Assembly: GCA_035711465.1 (NCBI GenBank)
Contig: DASTCC010000560.1
Coordinates: 1 to 5,173 of the forward strand
Direction of reading: 5' to 3'
Source of the DNA: DASTCC01 sp035711465
GTDB taxonomy: Bacteria; Acidobacteriota; Vicinamibacteria; Vicinamibacterales; SCN-69-37
DNA length: 5,173 nt
Positions 1-5,173 of this stretch are shown here, piece by piece. The notes under the pieces were generated by a model that had not been told where the DNA came from, did not search any database, and saw only the letters and a program-made list of their open reading frames with translations. The position numbers were made by a program, and so were the translations under genes. Positions within the stretch are counted from its first letter, which is position 1. Each line of letters opens with the position of its first letter.

Positions 1-678
1 TCGGCGGGCTGGACGATCGTCAAGCTCCTGCTGTTCATGGGCCTGGTGATCGCGGTCTCGCGGTTCGCGACGCGCGCCGTGGGGCAGGTCGCCGACGTCG
101 ACGGCCTGGTGCAACGCGCGCTCGGCAGCTTGCGGATGAAGGAGCCGCTGTTCGGCGTCACCCTGCTCTTCGTGCTCGGCTTTGCCGGCCTCGCCGACGC
201 ACTCGGGCTCCACTTCGTCGTCGGCGCGTTCTTCGGCTCGATGCTGCTCAGCCACGAGCTGCTCGGGCAACGCAACTTCGAGCAGGTTCAGAACACCGCG
301 TCGGGCGTGACCATGAGCCTGCTGGCGCCGCTGTTCTTCGCGTCGGTCGGCCTCGAGTTCAACGTCTGGACGATGACGGAGGCCTGGCTGATCACGGTCG
401 TGCTGACCGCGGCGTTTGCCGGTAAGATGCTGGCGGGCCTGCTTGGCGGGCGTCTGGCGGGACTCTCGCGAGCCGAGAGCTGGGCGCTCGGGATCGGGCT
501 CAACGGCCGCGGCATCGTGGAGCTGGTGGTGGCGAAGATCGCGCTCGCCAACGGCTTCATCGGCAACCGGCTGTTTTCGGTCCTGGTGCTGGTGGGCGTC
601 GTCACCACCCTGGTGACACCAGTGCTCCTGAAGCGCGCGTTCAGGAAGCTCGACGTCGAACCGAAACCCACGTTCTGA
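1..678 (+). CDS. Cation:proton antiporter (CPA2 / Na_H_Exchanger family), 5'-truncated
   Basis: The frame is open from the first base, so this is the C-terminal 225 residues of a longer gene; the ATG at 37 lies inside a membrane helix and is not the start. The product should be an inner-membrane monovalent cation (Na+ or K+)/H+ exchanger. The evidence is about six hydrophobic segments, the APLFFASVGLEFN stretch (visible residues 109-121) and GLNGRGIVELVVAKIA (from about residue 166, including R170 and E174), which match the conserved late transmembrane helices of the CPA2 family, followed by a final helix ending in VTTLVTPVLLKR. The protein ends about 15 residues after that helix, so it lacks the C-terminal RCK/TrkA-N nucleotide-binding domain of KefB/KefC-type proteins. 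The stop TGA (676-678) lies in the first unit of a heptad repeat array. Family assignment is secure; ion specificity cannot be read from this fragment. Confidence 0.87.
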   Translation, partial: SAGWTIVKLLLFMGLVIAVSRFATRAVGQVADVDGLVQRALGSLRMKEPLFGVTLLFVLGFAGLADALGLHFVVGAFFGSMLLSHELLGQRNFEQVQNTASGVTMSLLAPLFFASVGLEFNVWTMTEAWLITVVLTAAFAGKMLAGLLGGRLAGLSRAESWALGIGLNGRGIVELVVAKIALANGFIGNRLFSVLVLVGVVTTLVTPVLLKRAFRKLDVEPKPTF

Positions 679-721
679 GTTCTGAGTTCTGAGTTCTGAG
701 TTCTGAGTTCGAAGTTCGAAG
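673..721. repeat. Heptanucleotide tandem array, 5 x TTCTGAG then 2 x TTCGAAG
   Basis: Seven uninterrupted 7-bp units are visible: TTCTGAG at 673, 680, 687, 694 and 701, then TTCGAAG at 708 and 715. The two unit types differ only at positions 4 and 5. The array begins in the last codons of the antiporter gene, supplies its TGA stop, and fills most of the 65-bp gap before dedA. Because 7 is not a multiple of 3, TGA recurs in all three plus-strand frames, while the minus strand through the array has no stop. It resembles in style the short tandemly repeated heptamers described in other bacteria such as cyanobacteria. No function is known; slipped-strand copy-number variation is expected. Confidence 0.95.
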
Positions 722-743
722 TTGCGTCCGCTCTAGACCTCCA

Positions 744-1415
744 ATGGAACAGCTGCAGTACTTCATCGACATCTTTCTCCACCTCGACAAGCATCTGAAC
801 GAGTGGGCCGCCATGACCGGCGGCTGGCTCTACGTGCTGCTGTTCGGAATCGTGTTCGCCGAAACCGGGCTGGTCGTCACACCGTTCCTGCCAGGCGACT
901 CGCTGCTGTTCGCGGTCGGCGCGCTGGCGGCGACGGAAGGCTCGGTGCTGTCGCTGCCGGTGATCATCATCACGCTGATCGTCGCGGGCATTCTCGGCGA
1001 CGCGGTCAACTACCACATCGGATCGAAAGTCGGGTTGAAGGTGTTCGAGAACGACTCGCGCTTCTTCAAGCGCAAGCACCTGCTGCGGACGCAGGAGTTC
1101 TACGCACGCCACGGCGGCAAGACGATCATCCTCGCGCGCTTCGTGCCGATCGTCCGCACCTTCGCGCCGTTCGTCGCCGGCGTCGGCAAGATGGGCTACC
1201 GGCGCTTCGCCGCCTACAACGTGATCGGCGCGGTCGTCTGGGTCACCGGCTTCACGATGCTCGGCTATCTCTTCGGCAACCTGCCGGTGGTGAAGCGGAA
1301 CTTCCAGTACGTGATCCTCGCGATCATCTTCCTGAGCGTCTTGCCGGGAGTGTTCGAGTTCCTGCGCGAGCGGCGGCGGCTCAAGGCCGACGCGGGGCAA
1401 AAGACGCCGATCTAG
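744..1415 (+). CDS. dedA: DedA family integral membrane protein
   Basis: This complete 223-residue protein is of usual length for the DedA (SNARE-associated / VTT domain) family and closely resembles E. coli DedA. Members sit in the inner membrane and support envelope integrity, proton-gradient-dependent fitness and, in characterised members, recycling of undecaprenyl phosphate across the membrane. Visible hallmarks are ETGLVVTPFLPGDS (residues 40-53), GDAVNYHIG (85-93) and ILARFVPIVRTFAPFVAG (129-146). E40, D52, R132 and R138 line up with the essential acidic and arginine residues reported for the E. coli paralogue YqjA, so the protein looks functional. Hydrophobic stretches lie around 26-62, 71-90, 135-147, 155-178 and 187-206, with a basic C-terminal tail. 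The ATG at 744 gives the normal family N-terminus, but no Shine-Dalgarno sequence precedes it. It follows the antiporter by 65 bp on the same strand; co-transcription is possible but unproven. Confidence 0.95.
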   Translation: MEQLQYFIDIFLHLDKHLNEWAAMTGGWLYVLLFGIVFAETGLVVTPFLPGDSLLFAVGALAATEGSVLSLPVIIITLIVAGILGDAVNYHIGSKVGLKVFENDSRFFKRKHLLRTQEFYARHGGKTIILARFVPIVRTFAPFVAGVGKMGYRRFAAYNVIGAVVWVTGFTMLGYLFGNLPVVKRNFQYVILAIIFLSVLPGVFEFLRERRRLKADAGQKTPI

Positions 1416-1459
1416 AGCTGCGTCACACCGGTCAATCCGACAAGACTCATGGCCGTGGG

Positions 1460-1477
1460 GCGCCCGGTTGCGGGCGC
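1460..1477. terminator. GC-rich hairpin between convergent genes, possible weak terminator
   Basis: GCGCCCG (1460-1466) and CGGGCGC (1471-1477) form a perfect 7-bp stem with a GTTG loop. It lies in the 68-bp gap between the dedA stop and the convergent permease stop, where a shared bidirectional terminator would be expected. Neither side is followed by a T-tract, so it is not a canonical intrinsic terminator and could be chance in GC-rich DNA. Confidence 0.3.
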
Positions 1478-1483
1478 GCCTGC

Positions 1484-4087
1484 TCATTCACTCCTCAGTA
1501 CCCGCACGGGATCGATGGTCGCGGCTCGCCATGCCGGGCGCAGGCACGTCAGGGCTGACACGCTCATGACCAGCGCCGCGACGGCGATCGCGATGCGCGG
1601 ATCGAATGCCGGCGTCTCGAAGAGCAGGGGTCGCACGGCGTCCGCGAGCAATACCGCCAGCACGAGCGCAACGGCCACGCCCAGGACCGTCATCGTCAGG
1701 CCCGACGCCATCACGCTCCCGACGATGCGGTCCCTGGGTTGGCCGAGCGCAGCGCGGACACCGATCTCGCGTTCCGTCGCGGAGACGGCGATCTGCATCA
1801 CGCCGTAGAGACCGACGATCGCCAGTGCCAGCGCCAGCCCTGCGAAGGCCACCACCAGCCATGCGGTCACGCGTCGCTCGACGATCGACTCGCCGACGAT
1901 CGAGTCGAGCGGCGCGACGCGGGTGACGATGGCTCGCGGGTCGGCAGCCGCGAGTTCCGCGCGCACGGCGTCGACGACGGCGTCGGGCGACGCCGTGGTC
2001 CGAATCACGATCTGCGCGCCGTCGAAGAAGATCGGCTGATAGAACTGCGGCTCGGCGGGCGCGTCGAGGCGCTGGTCGCGCGTCCCTTTGACGATGCCGA
2101 CGATCTCCCGGGTCGCGCCGTACATGTGCACCCGCGCGCCGAGCGCGCCGTCGGGAAAGTGGGTCCTCGCAACCACGTCGTTGACGATGATCGCGGGTGG
2201 ATTCGGTGCGAGGTAATCCTGCGCGGTGAAATCGCGGCCGGCCAGGATGGGAATGCCCATCGCCTTGAAGTAGTCGAAGGCGACGAAGCTGCCGATCATC
2301 GGCGGCGTCGGCTCGGGAGCGCCGCCGCGCAGGAGCCCGATCGAGTCGCGGATCACCCATCTGCCGGTCAGCGGCGTCGAGTGGACGAGCCCGACCGCCT
2401 CGACGCCAGACGTCGCCTGCAGCCGACGCACCAGATCGATCATCACCGGCCGCGCGCCCTTGAAGAAGAGCAGCACGTCAGCCGCGATCACCCTGGCGGA
2501 TTGATAGCCCGCATCCACGGTCAGCAGGCGGTGGAGACTTGCGCCGAGCGTGGCGGCGCCAAACAGCAGCAGCGACGAGAGCGCCACCTGACAGACAACG
2601 AGCGCCCGCAGCGCGCCGCGACGATGACCTGACCTCTGCCGAAGACTGGTGCGTCCCAGAATCGCACCCGGAGCGACGCGTCGCACCACGGCGACCGGCA
2701 ACACGCCGATCAGCGTCGTCACACACAAGCTCGAGACCGCCAGGAACACGAAAACAGCAGGATCCAGATCGATGCGCTGTAGGATGGGCGAGGCGTCACC
2801 GGCGAGCCCAATCAGCTGCGCACGGCCGAACCGGACGACGAACCACGCCGCACCCGCGCTCGCGATCGACAACCAGAGACCCTCGGCCAGCAGGGTCTTG
2901 ACGAGGTCGCTCGTCCGCGCGCCGAGGGCGACGCGCACGGCCGCCTCCGGCGCCCGACGGGCCGCGCGCACGAGTACGAGGCCGGCGACGTTCACGGCGG
3001 CGATGACGAACACCAGCGCCGCAAACAGCTGCAGGAACGGCAGCGCCGGCGCAAGCGGGCCCAGCGCCTGATCGCGGAGCGAGACGATCTCGAGCGACCG
3101 CCGTGGATCACGGCCGGCGTTCGCGAGAACCGGCGACAGCGCGGCCAGGGCCGCACCCGCCTGATCGATCGACACACCCGTCGCCAGGCGCCCGATCACC
3201 GCGCCGCCGGGCAGCGCCGCGCCATCGTGTCCGAGAATCCAGAAGTCCTGGCGGCCGATCGCGAAGCCTGTGCCATTACCGGTCTGCGGCATGCGACCTA
3301 GCGGAAACTCGAGTCCCCGCGGCAGAACGCCGACGACGGTGAAGCGGTGATTGTCCTCGAACGCGATCTCGCGCCCGACGACGGCCGGATCGGCCGCGAA
3401 GTCCTGCTGCCATCGCTCGAAGCCGATCAGGATCGCCGCCGGCGACCGGCCGAAGTCTTCCGCGGTGAACGCCCGGCCGATCGTCGGACGTACGTCGAGC
3501 ACATCGAACAATCCGGTCGTGACCCACAAGCCGCTCCAGCGCGAATGCGACGGGCCGTGCGCTTTGACGAAGCCGCGATCGCCGATGACCGCGACGCTCG
3601 AGAACGACGCCACCGCCGCGAGTGCGTGGGCCTCGTCGCCGTCGAGCTTTCCCGGCAGCGGATCCTGCGGCGTCGACGCGAAGACCCACGCCAGGCGATC
3701 CGCGTCAGCAATCGGCAGCGGCTTGAGCAACAGCCCGTTCACCGCGCTGAACACGAGGGCGTTGGCGCCGATGCCGAGCGCGAGCGTAAAGACGACGGCG
3801 ATCGAGAACCCCGGGGCCCGCCGCAGGCTGCGCCACGCGCTCGTCATCGTCCGGACGACGTCGTCGAAAGGTCCGGCGCCGCGCGCTTCGCGGCATTCGA
3901 GCCGGACGCTGTGCGGGTTGCCGAATTCGATCCGCGCGCGCCGCGCCGCCACGTCAGCGGGCACACCAGCGCGGATCAGATCCGCCGTGTACTGCTCGAG
4001 GTGGAACTGGAATTCGGCGTCGACACCCGACTCGAACGCGTCGCGCCTGAACAGCGCTCGAAACAGCGACCGCACACGTCGAAACAC
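1484..4087 (-). CDS. ADOP-type duplicated MacB/FtsX-like permease (orphan ABC permease)
   Basis: This 867-residue protein has the full ADOP architecture. A cytoplasmic helical prefix (about 1-90, with DAEFQFHLEQY and ARRARIEFGN) precedes TM1 (about 97-121, TLALGIGANALVFSAVNGLL). A first MacB-like periplasmic domain (about 122-345) leads to an FtsX-type three-helix unit (about 351-374, 401-420, 443-468). A fifth helix (about 492-520), a second periplasmic domain (about 521-738) and a second three-helix unit (about 741-763, 790-815, 828-850) follow. Both FtsX units keep their signature (AAVRVALGA at 382-390; REIGVRAALG at 773-782), and the C-terminus PAWRAATIDPVRVLR is typical. The family resembles MacB/LolC permeases but is normally not accompanied by an ABC ATPase; none is seen here. 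Substrate and function are unknown. The start is GTG (4087-4085), directly after the padR stop and 5 nt after a GAGG; a second GTG (codon 5) is an alternative. It is probably co-regulated with padR. Confidence 0.93.
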   Translation of the reverse strand: MFRRVRSLFRALFRRDAFESGVDAEFQFHLEQYTADLIRAGVPADVAARRARIEFGNPHSVRLECREARGAGPFDDVVRTMTSAWRSLRRAPGFSIAVVFTLALGIGANALVFSAVNGLLLKPLPIADADRLAWVFASTPQDPLPGKLDGDEAHALAAVASFSSVAVIGDRGFVKAHGPSHSRWSGLWVTTGLFDVLDVRPTIGRAFTAEDFGRSPAAILIGFERWQQDFAADPAVVGREIAFEDNHRFTVVGVLPRGLEFPLGRMPQTGNGTGFAIGRQDFWILGHDGAALPGGAVIGRLATGVSIDQAGAALAALSPVLANAGRDPRRSLEIVSLRDQALGPLAPALPFLQLFAALVFVIAAVNVAGLVLVRAARRAPEAAVRVALGARTSDLVKTLLAEGLWLSIASAGAAWFVVRFGRAQLIGLAGDASPILQRIDLDPAVFVFLAVSSLCVTTLIGVLPVAVVRRVAPGAILGRTSLRQRSGHRRGALRALVVCQVALSSLLLFGAATLGASLHRLLTVDAGYQSARVIAADVLLFFKGARPVMIDLVRRLQATSGVEAVGLVHSTPLTGRWVIRDSIGLLRGGAPEPTPPMIGSFVAFDYFKAMGIPILAGRDFTAQDYLAPNPPAIIVNDVVARTHFPDGALGARVHMYGATREIVGIVKGTRDQRLDAPAEPQFYQPIFFDGAQIVIRTTASPDAVVDAVRAELAAADPRAIVTRVAPLDSIVGESIVERRVTAWLVVAFAGLALALAIVGLYGVMQIAVSATEREIGVRAALGQPRDRIVGSVMASGLTMTVLGVAVALVLAVLLADAVRPLLFETPAFDPRIAIAVAALVMSVSALTCLRPAWRAATIDPVRVLRSE

Positions 4088-4426
4088 CTAGACCTCGTCC
4101 GGCGCGGTGTCGAGCGCCGCGCGGATCGCTTCCGCCAGCCGGTTCCAGCCGGCGGCTTCGTCGCGCAGACGGCGTCGTCCAGTCGCGGTGATGGTGTAGA
4201 ACTTCGCCCGCCGGTTGTTGTCGCTCAGCCCCCACGCTGACGCGATGTGGCCCTGATGCTCCAGCCGGTTGAGAGCCGGATAGAGTGACCCCTGAGGGAT
4301 GTCGAGTGCCTCCTTGGAGATCTGCTTGATCCGGACCAGCACGCCGTAGCCATGCAGCGGCTTCAGTGAAACGGCCTTCAAAATCAGCATGTCGAGCGTT
4401 CCAGGGAGGATCTCGGTTTTCGGCAC
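4088..4426 (-). CDS. PadR family transcriptional regulator
   Basis: This 112-residue protein is a short PadR regulator, the kind paired with ADOP permeases in Acidobacteria. The winged-helix domain is clear: GTLDMLILKAV (9-19), HGYGVLVRIKQ (25-35), GSLYPALNRLEHQG (46-59, recognition region) and the wing SDNNRRAKFYTIT (68-80). A single C-terminal helix follows (about 83-107, with the conserved tryptophan W94) that should mediate dimerisation. No ligand-binding domain is added. The start is GTG (4426-4424), supported by AGGAG five bases upstream and by a normal family N-terminus (MPKTEILPGTLDML). The stop TAG (4090-4088) is followed in frame and without gap by the permease GTG. The palindromes overlapping its promoter suggest autorepression; PadR proteins usually repress until an effector binds. 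Confidence 0.95.
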   Translation of the reverse strand: MPKTEILPGTLDMLILKAVSLKPLHGYGVLVRIKQISKEALDIPQGSLYPALNRLEHQGHIASAWGLSDNNRRAKFYTITATGRRRLRDEAAGWNRLAEAIRAALDTAPDEV

Positions 4427-4430
4427 GTTT

Positions 4431-4451
4431 TCTCCTAGACTGGCTAGGAGA
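4431..4451. promoter_or_regulatory. Candidate PadR operator 1 (perfect 8-bp palindrome)
   Basis: TCTCCTAG (4431-4438), five bases, then CTAGGAGA (4444-4451) form a perfect inverted repeat. On the padR strand it overlaps the last bases of the -10 hexamer, the predicted transcription start in the five-base centre, and the Shine-Dalgarno sequence. Because the start would fall inside the centre, the transcript could not fold the whole repeat, so it more likely acts as DNA. PadR binding is inferred from position and symmetry. Confidence 0.65.
4432..4436 (-). promoter_or_regulatory. Ribosome binding site of padR
   Basis: On the minus strand AGGAG stands five bases before the GTG at 4426, which fixes that codon as the start of padR. 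It forms part of the left arm of operator 1. Confidence 0.8.
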
Positions 4452-4477
4452 CTAGCGCCGCTCTCCTAGTCTGTCAA
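4449..4477 (-). promoter_or_regulatory. Promoter of padR-permease (TTGACA, 17 bp, TAGTCT)
   Basis: On the minus strand a perfect TTGACA (4477-4472) is followed by 17 bp and TAGTCT (4454-4449), which keeps the first two and last bases of TATAAT. Transcription would start near 4441-4443, giving a leader of about 15 bases that contains the AGGAG. The -35 hexamer lies in palindrome 2 and the -10 abuts palindrome 1, so a bound dimer at either site would block polymerase. Confidence 0.7.
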
Positions 4478-4483
4478 GGAGAG
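4461..4483. promoter_or_regulatory. Candidate PadR operator 2 (9-bp palindrome, one mismatch)
   Basis: CTCTCCTAG (4461-4469), five bases, then CAAGGAGAG (4475-4483) repeat the layout of operator 1 with the same five-base centre and one mismatch per arm pair. Its half-sites lie exactly 31 bp from those of operator 1 (4431 to 4462, and 4444 to 4475), about three helical turns, so both face the same side of the DNA. It covers the -35 hexamer of the padR promoter. Confidence 0.62.
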
Positions 4484-4488
4484 TGACG

Positions 4489-4539
4489 ATGACGAGAAAA
4501 CGCAAGACTGTCCGCCGACGCTCAGCGGGCCTGGTGTAG
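4489..4539 (+). CDS. Possible 16-codon leader ORF upstream of the TPR gene
   Basis: ATG at 4489 opens the short, very basic peptide MTRKRKTVRRRSAGLV, ending in TAG at 4537-4539. The only positive evidence is a strong Shine-Dalgarno AAGGAG (4476-4481) seven bases before the ATG and the position 13 bp ahead of the next gene, which itself lacks a ribosome binding site. It could couple translation into the TPR gene. The AAGGAG is, however, also an arm of operator 2 and may be there for that reason alone, and no plus-strand promoter is evident, so this is speculative. Confidence 0.2.
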   Translation: MTRKRKTVRRRSAGLV

Positions 4540-4552
4540 GCTTCTGGACACC

Positions 4553-5173
4553 ATGAGCCGCCGCGCGGGCCGGGCAGGTGCGTCGCATCTGACGACGGTC
4601 TTCGCTTGTCTGGTGGCGGCGCTGATTACGATCGACGCCGACTACGCCCCGCCCGAGATCCAGAACGTTCCAATCGACCGGCTGATTGCCAACTTCGAGT
4701 CCCACGCCAGCAGACCGCAGAACGCCGCCACGCTGCTCAACCTCGCGCGTGCGCACGGCATGGCGTTCGCGCGTGGTGGCGCCGACGTGCCGGTGCTCAA
4801 GCGCCACCCCCAGCTCGGTGTCTGGTTCGGACCGGAAGCCGCGAACGTGCCGTTCGCGCCGGTCGCGCCCGGCGTCGACGTCAGGACCGCGGCCGCGCGA
4901 GCTCACCTCGCCAAAGCCATCGAAACCTACGACGCGGTCCTGCGGCTCGATCCCAATAACCTCATCGCACGAATCGGGCGGGCGTGGTGCGTCGAGCAGA
5001 GCGGCCGGACGTCGGACGCGATCGCCGAGTATCGGGCTGTGATCGACGCGGCCTGGCAGATCGAAAAGGAGATGCGTCACGCGTCGCTCGGTTTCCGGCC
5101 GGTCGTCGCGGAAGCCGGACGCTATCTGATCCCGCTGCTCGACCCGGTCGAGGATCGCGACGAGATCGCGGCG
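4553..5173 (+). CDS. Probable exported TPR-containing protein, 3'-truncated
   Basis: The frame is open from ATG 4553 to the end of the window (207 codons, no stop), so the C-terminus is missing. The N-terminus has a basic start (MSRRAGRAG) and a hydrophobic stretch (about 13-27, TTVFACLVAALITI), fitting a signal peptide or membrane anchor; FAC is a poor lipobox. A TPR-like helical pair (about 42-75, DRLIANFE... NLARAHGMAFARG) is followed by a proline/glycine-rich linker (about 79-110). A clearer TPR lies at about 112-165 (AHLAKAIETYDAVLRLDPNN, then ARIGRAWCVEQSGRTSDAIAEYRAVI). The region 166-207 (EKEM, GFRPVVAEAGRYLIPLLDP) looks like a family-specific extension. TPRs mediate protein contacts; the precise function is unknown. 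The ATG has no good Shine-Dalgarno; the frame extends upstream to 4493 without another ATG. It is divergent from padR and shares its 126-bp intergenic region. Confidence 0.8.
   Translation, partial: MSRRAGRAGASHLTTVFACLVAALITIDADYAPPEIQNVPIDRLIANFESHASRPQNAATLLNLARAHGMAFARGGADVPVLKRHPQLGVWFGPEAANVPFAPVAPGVDVRTAAARAHLAKAIETYDAVLRLDPNNLIARIGRAWCVEQSGRTSDAIAEYRAVIDAAWQIEKEMRHASLGFRPVVAEAGRYLIPLLDPVEDRDEIAA

Noticed and set aside
679..743. Promoter or terminator between the antiporter and dedA
   Set aside because: Apart from the heptad array the gap shows no paired -35/-10 hexamers, no stem-loop with a T-tract and no Shine-Dalgarno sequence.
288..1487. 399-codon minus-strand open frame opposite the antiporter and dedA genes
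   Set aside because: It lies antisense to two clearly recognisable membrane protein genes, has a low-complexity Arg/Asp/His/Gln-rich translation typical of GC-rich shadow frames, and stays open through the heptad array only because that strand has no stop codon there.
1876..1910. Near-palindromic stretch GCTCGAC...GTCGAGC inside the permease gene
   Set aside because: It arises from an imperfect 15-bp direct repeat encoding DSIVG then ESIVE in a region where the family length is normal; it is coding sequence, not a regulatory element.
1739..2632. Long plus-strand open frames opposite the permease (also 3347-4240 and 3351-4091)
   Set aside because: Their translations are Arg/Asp/Ala-rich with no recognisable domain, while the opposite strand reads as a complete, well-conserved permease through the same bases.
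4436..4472. Plus-strand -10-like hexamers TAGACT (4436-4441) and TAGTCT (4467-4472) as a divergent promoter
   Set aside because: Neither has a recognisable -35 at the right distance; the hexamers follow from the symmetry of the CTAG palindromes.
4537..4542. TAGGCT as a -10 hexamer for the TPR gene
   Set aside because: No acceptable -35 lies 16-18 bp upstream (GCCGAC at 17 bp) and the leader would be only a few bases long.
1..5173. CRISPR array, tRNA, rRNA, insertion sequence or prophage elements
   Set aside because: No spaced direct repeats, cloverleaf-like segments, transposase motifs or terminal inverted repeats were seen; the window is nearly fully accounted for by the listed genes.

Overview
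This is a GC-rich window (roughly 65% G+C by eye) that most likely comes from an acidobacterium. The main reason is the minus-strand pair of a PadR-family regulator directly followed by an 867-residue duplicated MacB/FtsX-type permease of the ADOP type (acidobacterial duplicated orphan permease), an arrangement known chiefly from Acidobacteriota. The class Vicinamibacteria is a guess from base composition and style, not something the sequence proves.

Layout, left to right. Positions 1-678 (+) hold the C-terminal part of a CPA2-type monovalent cation:proton antiporter. Its stop codon lies inside a seven-copy heptanucleotide array (673-721). Next is dedA (744-1415, +), a complete DedA/SNARE-associated membrane protein with the family's essential acidic and arginine residues. 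A 68-bp gap with a small GC-rich hairpin separates it from the convergent permease gene (1484-4087, -). Its GTG start directly abuts, in the same frame, the TAG stop of the padR gene (4088-4426, -). The divergent regulatory region (4427-4552) carries a good promoter for padR-permease (TTGACA, 17 bp, TAGTCT) and two copies of a CTAGGAGA-type palindrome exactly 31 bp apart that cover it. On the right, 4553-5173 (+) is the start of a probably exported TPR-containing protein that runs off the window; a 16-codon ORF with a strong Shine-Dalgarno sequence lies just upstream of it.

How the parts fit together: the antiporter and DedA are both tied by family knowledge to the membrane proton gradient, but the 65-bp repeat-bearing gap does not prove an operon. 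PadR and the permease form a translationally tight bicistron, and the palindromes are the likely autoregulatory PadR operators. No ABC ATPase gene is present in the window, consistent with the orphan nature of this permease family. The window is mostly ordinary coding sequence. The most interesting parts are the twin-operator promoter, the in-frame TAG|GTG junction and the heptad array.
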